DNA from: Achromobacter spanius
GTDB taxonomy: Bacteria > Pseudomonadota > Gammaproteobacteria > Burkholderiales > Burkholderiaceae_B
DNA length: 64,000 bases
Assembly: GCF_003994415.1 (NCBI RefSeq)
Contig: NZ_CP034689.1
Coordinates: 434,001 to 498,000 of the forward strand
Direction: 5' to 3'
Positions 62,420-64,000 of the stretch are shown here, piece after piece. Made by a program: the position numbers and the translations under genes. The notes under the pieces were generated by a model that did not search any database, was not told the origin of the DNA, and saw nothing but the letters and a program-made list of their open reading frames with translations. Each line of letters begins with the position of its first letter. Position 1 is the stretch's first letter.

Positions 62420-63397
62420 TTATTGAGCGGGGGCCACGAGCTGCACGCGCGGGTCGAGCGCGGCGTACAGAATGTCCACAACCAGGTTGATGACCACGAA
62501 GATCAGGGTGACGAGCATCACGTAGGCGACCACCACAGGGCGGTCCAACTGGTAGACGCTGTCGATCAGCAGCTTGCCCATGCCCGGCCACGCGAACACG
62601 GTTTCGGTGATGGTGGAATAGGCGATCAGGCTGCCGAACTCCATGCCGATCACGGTCACGACCGGGATCAGGATGTTGCGCAGGATGTGGCGGCGCACGA
62701 TGCGGCCGGGCTTGACGCCCTTGGCGCGCGCGAATTTCACGTAGTCCTGGCTGCGCGCCTCGACCACGCCGGACGCGGTCAGGCGCAGCACCAGCGCAAT
62801 GTTGGCCAGCGCCAGGTTGATGGCCGGCATGATCAGGTGCGACCAGCCGTCGGCGGTCAGGATGGACAGGCGCACGCCCAGCACGGTGACCGTATCGCCG
62901 CGCCCGGTGGCCGGCAGCCAGCCCAGCCACACGGCGAACAGCAGAATCAGCATCATGCCCTGCCAGAAGTTCGGCAGCGAAAAGCCCAGTACCGACGACG
63001 ACATGATGCCCCGGCCCAGGTAATCGTCGCGGTACAGGCCGGCGACCAGCCCCAGCGGAATCCCGATCACACAGGTCAGCATGATGGCCACGATGACCAG
63101 TTCGAACGTGGCGGGAATGCGCTGCACGATCAGTTCAATGGCCGGGATGCCATGCACGAAAGACGTGCCCAGGTCGCCGTGCAGCGCGCGCCACAGGAAC
63201 CCGGTGTATTGCTGCCAAACCGGCAGGTCCAGGCCCAGGCGGGCGATCATCGCCTCGCGAGCTGCCTGGCTGGCTTCGGGGCTGACCAGCAATTCGATCG
63301 GGTCGCCCACGGCATACACCGCGAAAAAGACCACGACCGAAACGGCCAGCAGTACGAACAGACTCTGTATCAGTCTGCGCAGGATGAACAAGGCCAC
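62420..63397 (-). CDS. Oligopeptide/dipeptide ABC transporter permease (DppB type)
   Basis: The 325-residue permease has an N-terminal membrane helix (FILRRLIQSLFVLLAVSVVV) and five more. The EAA-type loop is DYVKFARAKGVKPGRIVRRH, typical of DppB/GsiC. LGFSLPNFWQGMMLILLFAV and FGSLIAYSTITETVFAWPG are family hallmarks. It is the first transporter gene in the window; a substrate-binding protein gene is expected upstream, past the window edge. Confidence 0.93.
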   Translation of the reverse strand: MALFILRRLIQSLFVLLAVSVVVFFAVYAVGDPIELLVSPEASQAAREAMIARLGLDLPVWQQYTGFLWRALHGDLGTSFVHGIPAIELIVQRIPATFELVIVAIMLTCVIGIPLGLVAGLYRDDYLGRGIMSSSVLGFSLPNFWQGMMLILLFAVWLGWLPATGRGDTVTVLGVRLSILTADGWSHLIMPAINLALANIALVLRLTASGVVEARSQDYVKFARAKGVKPGRIVRRHILRNILIPVVTVIGMEFGSLIAYSTITETVFAWPGMGKLLIDSVYQLDRPVVVAYVMLVTLIFVVINLVVDILYAALDPRVQLVAPAQ

Positions 63398-63485
63398 GTG
63401 ATGATTTCCTTGGTGGGCTCAGGGTTGCTTGGCGCCGAGTGTTGACTTGGCGTGTTTGGCCGATATGGCCAGGGGTTTTTCAAAG

Positions 63486-64000
63486 TCAGACGATAGCTTG
63501 CGCGAGTCGGACCACGGTGACGCCAGGGCGCAGATTGGCGGTGGACGGCATGATCAGCACGCAGTCGTCATAGGGCGTGACAACGGCTTCGCCTTCGGAC
63601 CAACCGATGACGGTGCCCGCCGTGGCCAAGGTTTCAAGGCCCTTCCAGGGCTGGTCGAAACGGAAGTCCGCGCTTTTGGCGGCGATGGCGTGGGTGACGC
63701 GCAGCGCGCGTTGGGCCGTTGCGGCGGGCGCGAACCAGGTGTCGGGGATATCGCCGCGGTCCACCGTGCCGGCTTCTACCAGGAAGCGCGCCATCTGGTC
63801 CACCGCCACGCCGCGCGCTTCGGGCGCGCCGTGGAAGCCGCATTCGATCAGCAGCGAGCGCGTGCCGTTGTCGCCGGCTTCGCCAAAGCGGCCGTAGTCG
63901 CGCATGCGCACGCCGGCGGCATGGCCCGCGTCCGCGATGATGGTGGCGGGGTTGCCCAGCGCCAGCGCCAGGTCGATATTGCGCTGTTCCATGCCGGTCA
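63486..64000 (-). CDS. Succinylglutamate desuccinylase/aspartoacylase family protein (5' truncated by window edge)
   Basis: The frame is open to the window end, so only the C-terminal 171 residues are seen. The visible SLLIECGFHGAPEARGVAVDQMARFL segment, followed by a beta-rich tail ending in PGVTVVRLA, matches the C-terminal half of AstE/AspA-type zinc deacylases. The zinc ligands lie in the missing N-terminal part. It lies 88 bp upstream of the permease on the same strand and probably shares the operon, which would fit removal of an acyl group from an amino acid. Confidence 0.72.
   Translation of the reverse strand, partial: TGMEQRNIDLALALGNPATIIADAGHAAGVRMRDYGRFGEAGDNGTRSLLIECGFHGAPEARGVAVDQMARFLVEAGTVDRGDIPDTWFAPAATAQRALRVTHAIAAKSADFRFDQPWKGLETLATAGTVIGWSEGEAVVTPYDDCVLIMPSTANLRPGVTVVRLAQAIV

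Overview
The window is GC-rich chromosomal DNA from a betaproteobacterium of the order Burkholderiales. Gene content and protein style (Bug-type binding proteins, the atp operon layout, the trpEGDC block, the exaC/AcoR-like pair) point to Alcaligenaceae, most likely Achromobacter or a close Bordetella relative. This assignment is an inference from recognised families, not a database match.

Layout. 1-4 kb: selenocysteine machinery, with the end of selB, the selenocysteine tRNA selC (UCA anticodon) and selD. A Tat-exported transglutaminase-like gene lies on the opposite strand between selC and selD. 4-10 kb: a LysR regulator, a DUF2917/isomerase pair, and an acetaldehyde dehydrogenase (exaC-like) with a DUF779 gene. 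The last two are divergent from an AcoR-type sigma-54 activator, and a good -24/-12 promoter and candidate upstream activator sites lie between them. 10-16 kb: trpC, trpD, trpG and trpE behind a leader peptide with four Trp codons and a terminator (a classic attenuator), then gph and rpe. 16-23.5 kb: apaG, mltA, a UbiH-type monooxygenase, dsbC, a D-2-hydroxyacid dehydrogenase, ttcA, folB and an FAD oxidoreductase. 23.7-27 kb: a Bug binding protein, both subunits of a 3-oxoacid-type CoA-transferase, and a second Bug gene broken by a one-base frameshift. 27-32 kb: a chaperone-usher fimbrial operon (pilin, chaperone, usher, tip adhesin). 32-36.5 kb: an M61 peptidase, an enoyl-CoA hydratase and a DUF1254 protein. 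36.6-44.4 kb: the full atpIBEFHAGDC operon with promoter, an AT-rich atpE leader, a strongly structured atpA-atpG spacer and a terminator. 44.5-54.8 kb: a Fis-type regulator, hemE, priA, rep, an AraC regulator, a threonine aldolase, a class II amidotransferase and one unknown gene. 54.8-57.4 kb: a long-form dapD whose 5' flank is occupied by an IS110-family element, followed by a patch of palindromic repeats. 57.4-64 kb: a leftward operon with a Dpp-type ABC transporter, an alpha/beta hydrolase, an M20 peptidase and a truncated desuccinylase/aspartoacylase-family gene, suggesting uptake and hydrolysis of an N-acylated or peptide-like compound.

Most of the window is core chromosome. The parts most worth follow-up are the regulatory RNAs (trp attenuator, atpE leader, atpA-atpG spacer), the sigma-54 control region at 8.1 kb, and the IS110/repeat zone at 55.8-57.4 kb. 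That zone probably encodes an IS110 guide (bridge) RNA. No clearly novel multi-gene system is evident.
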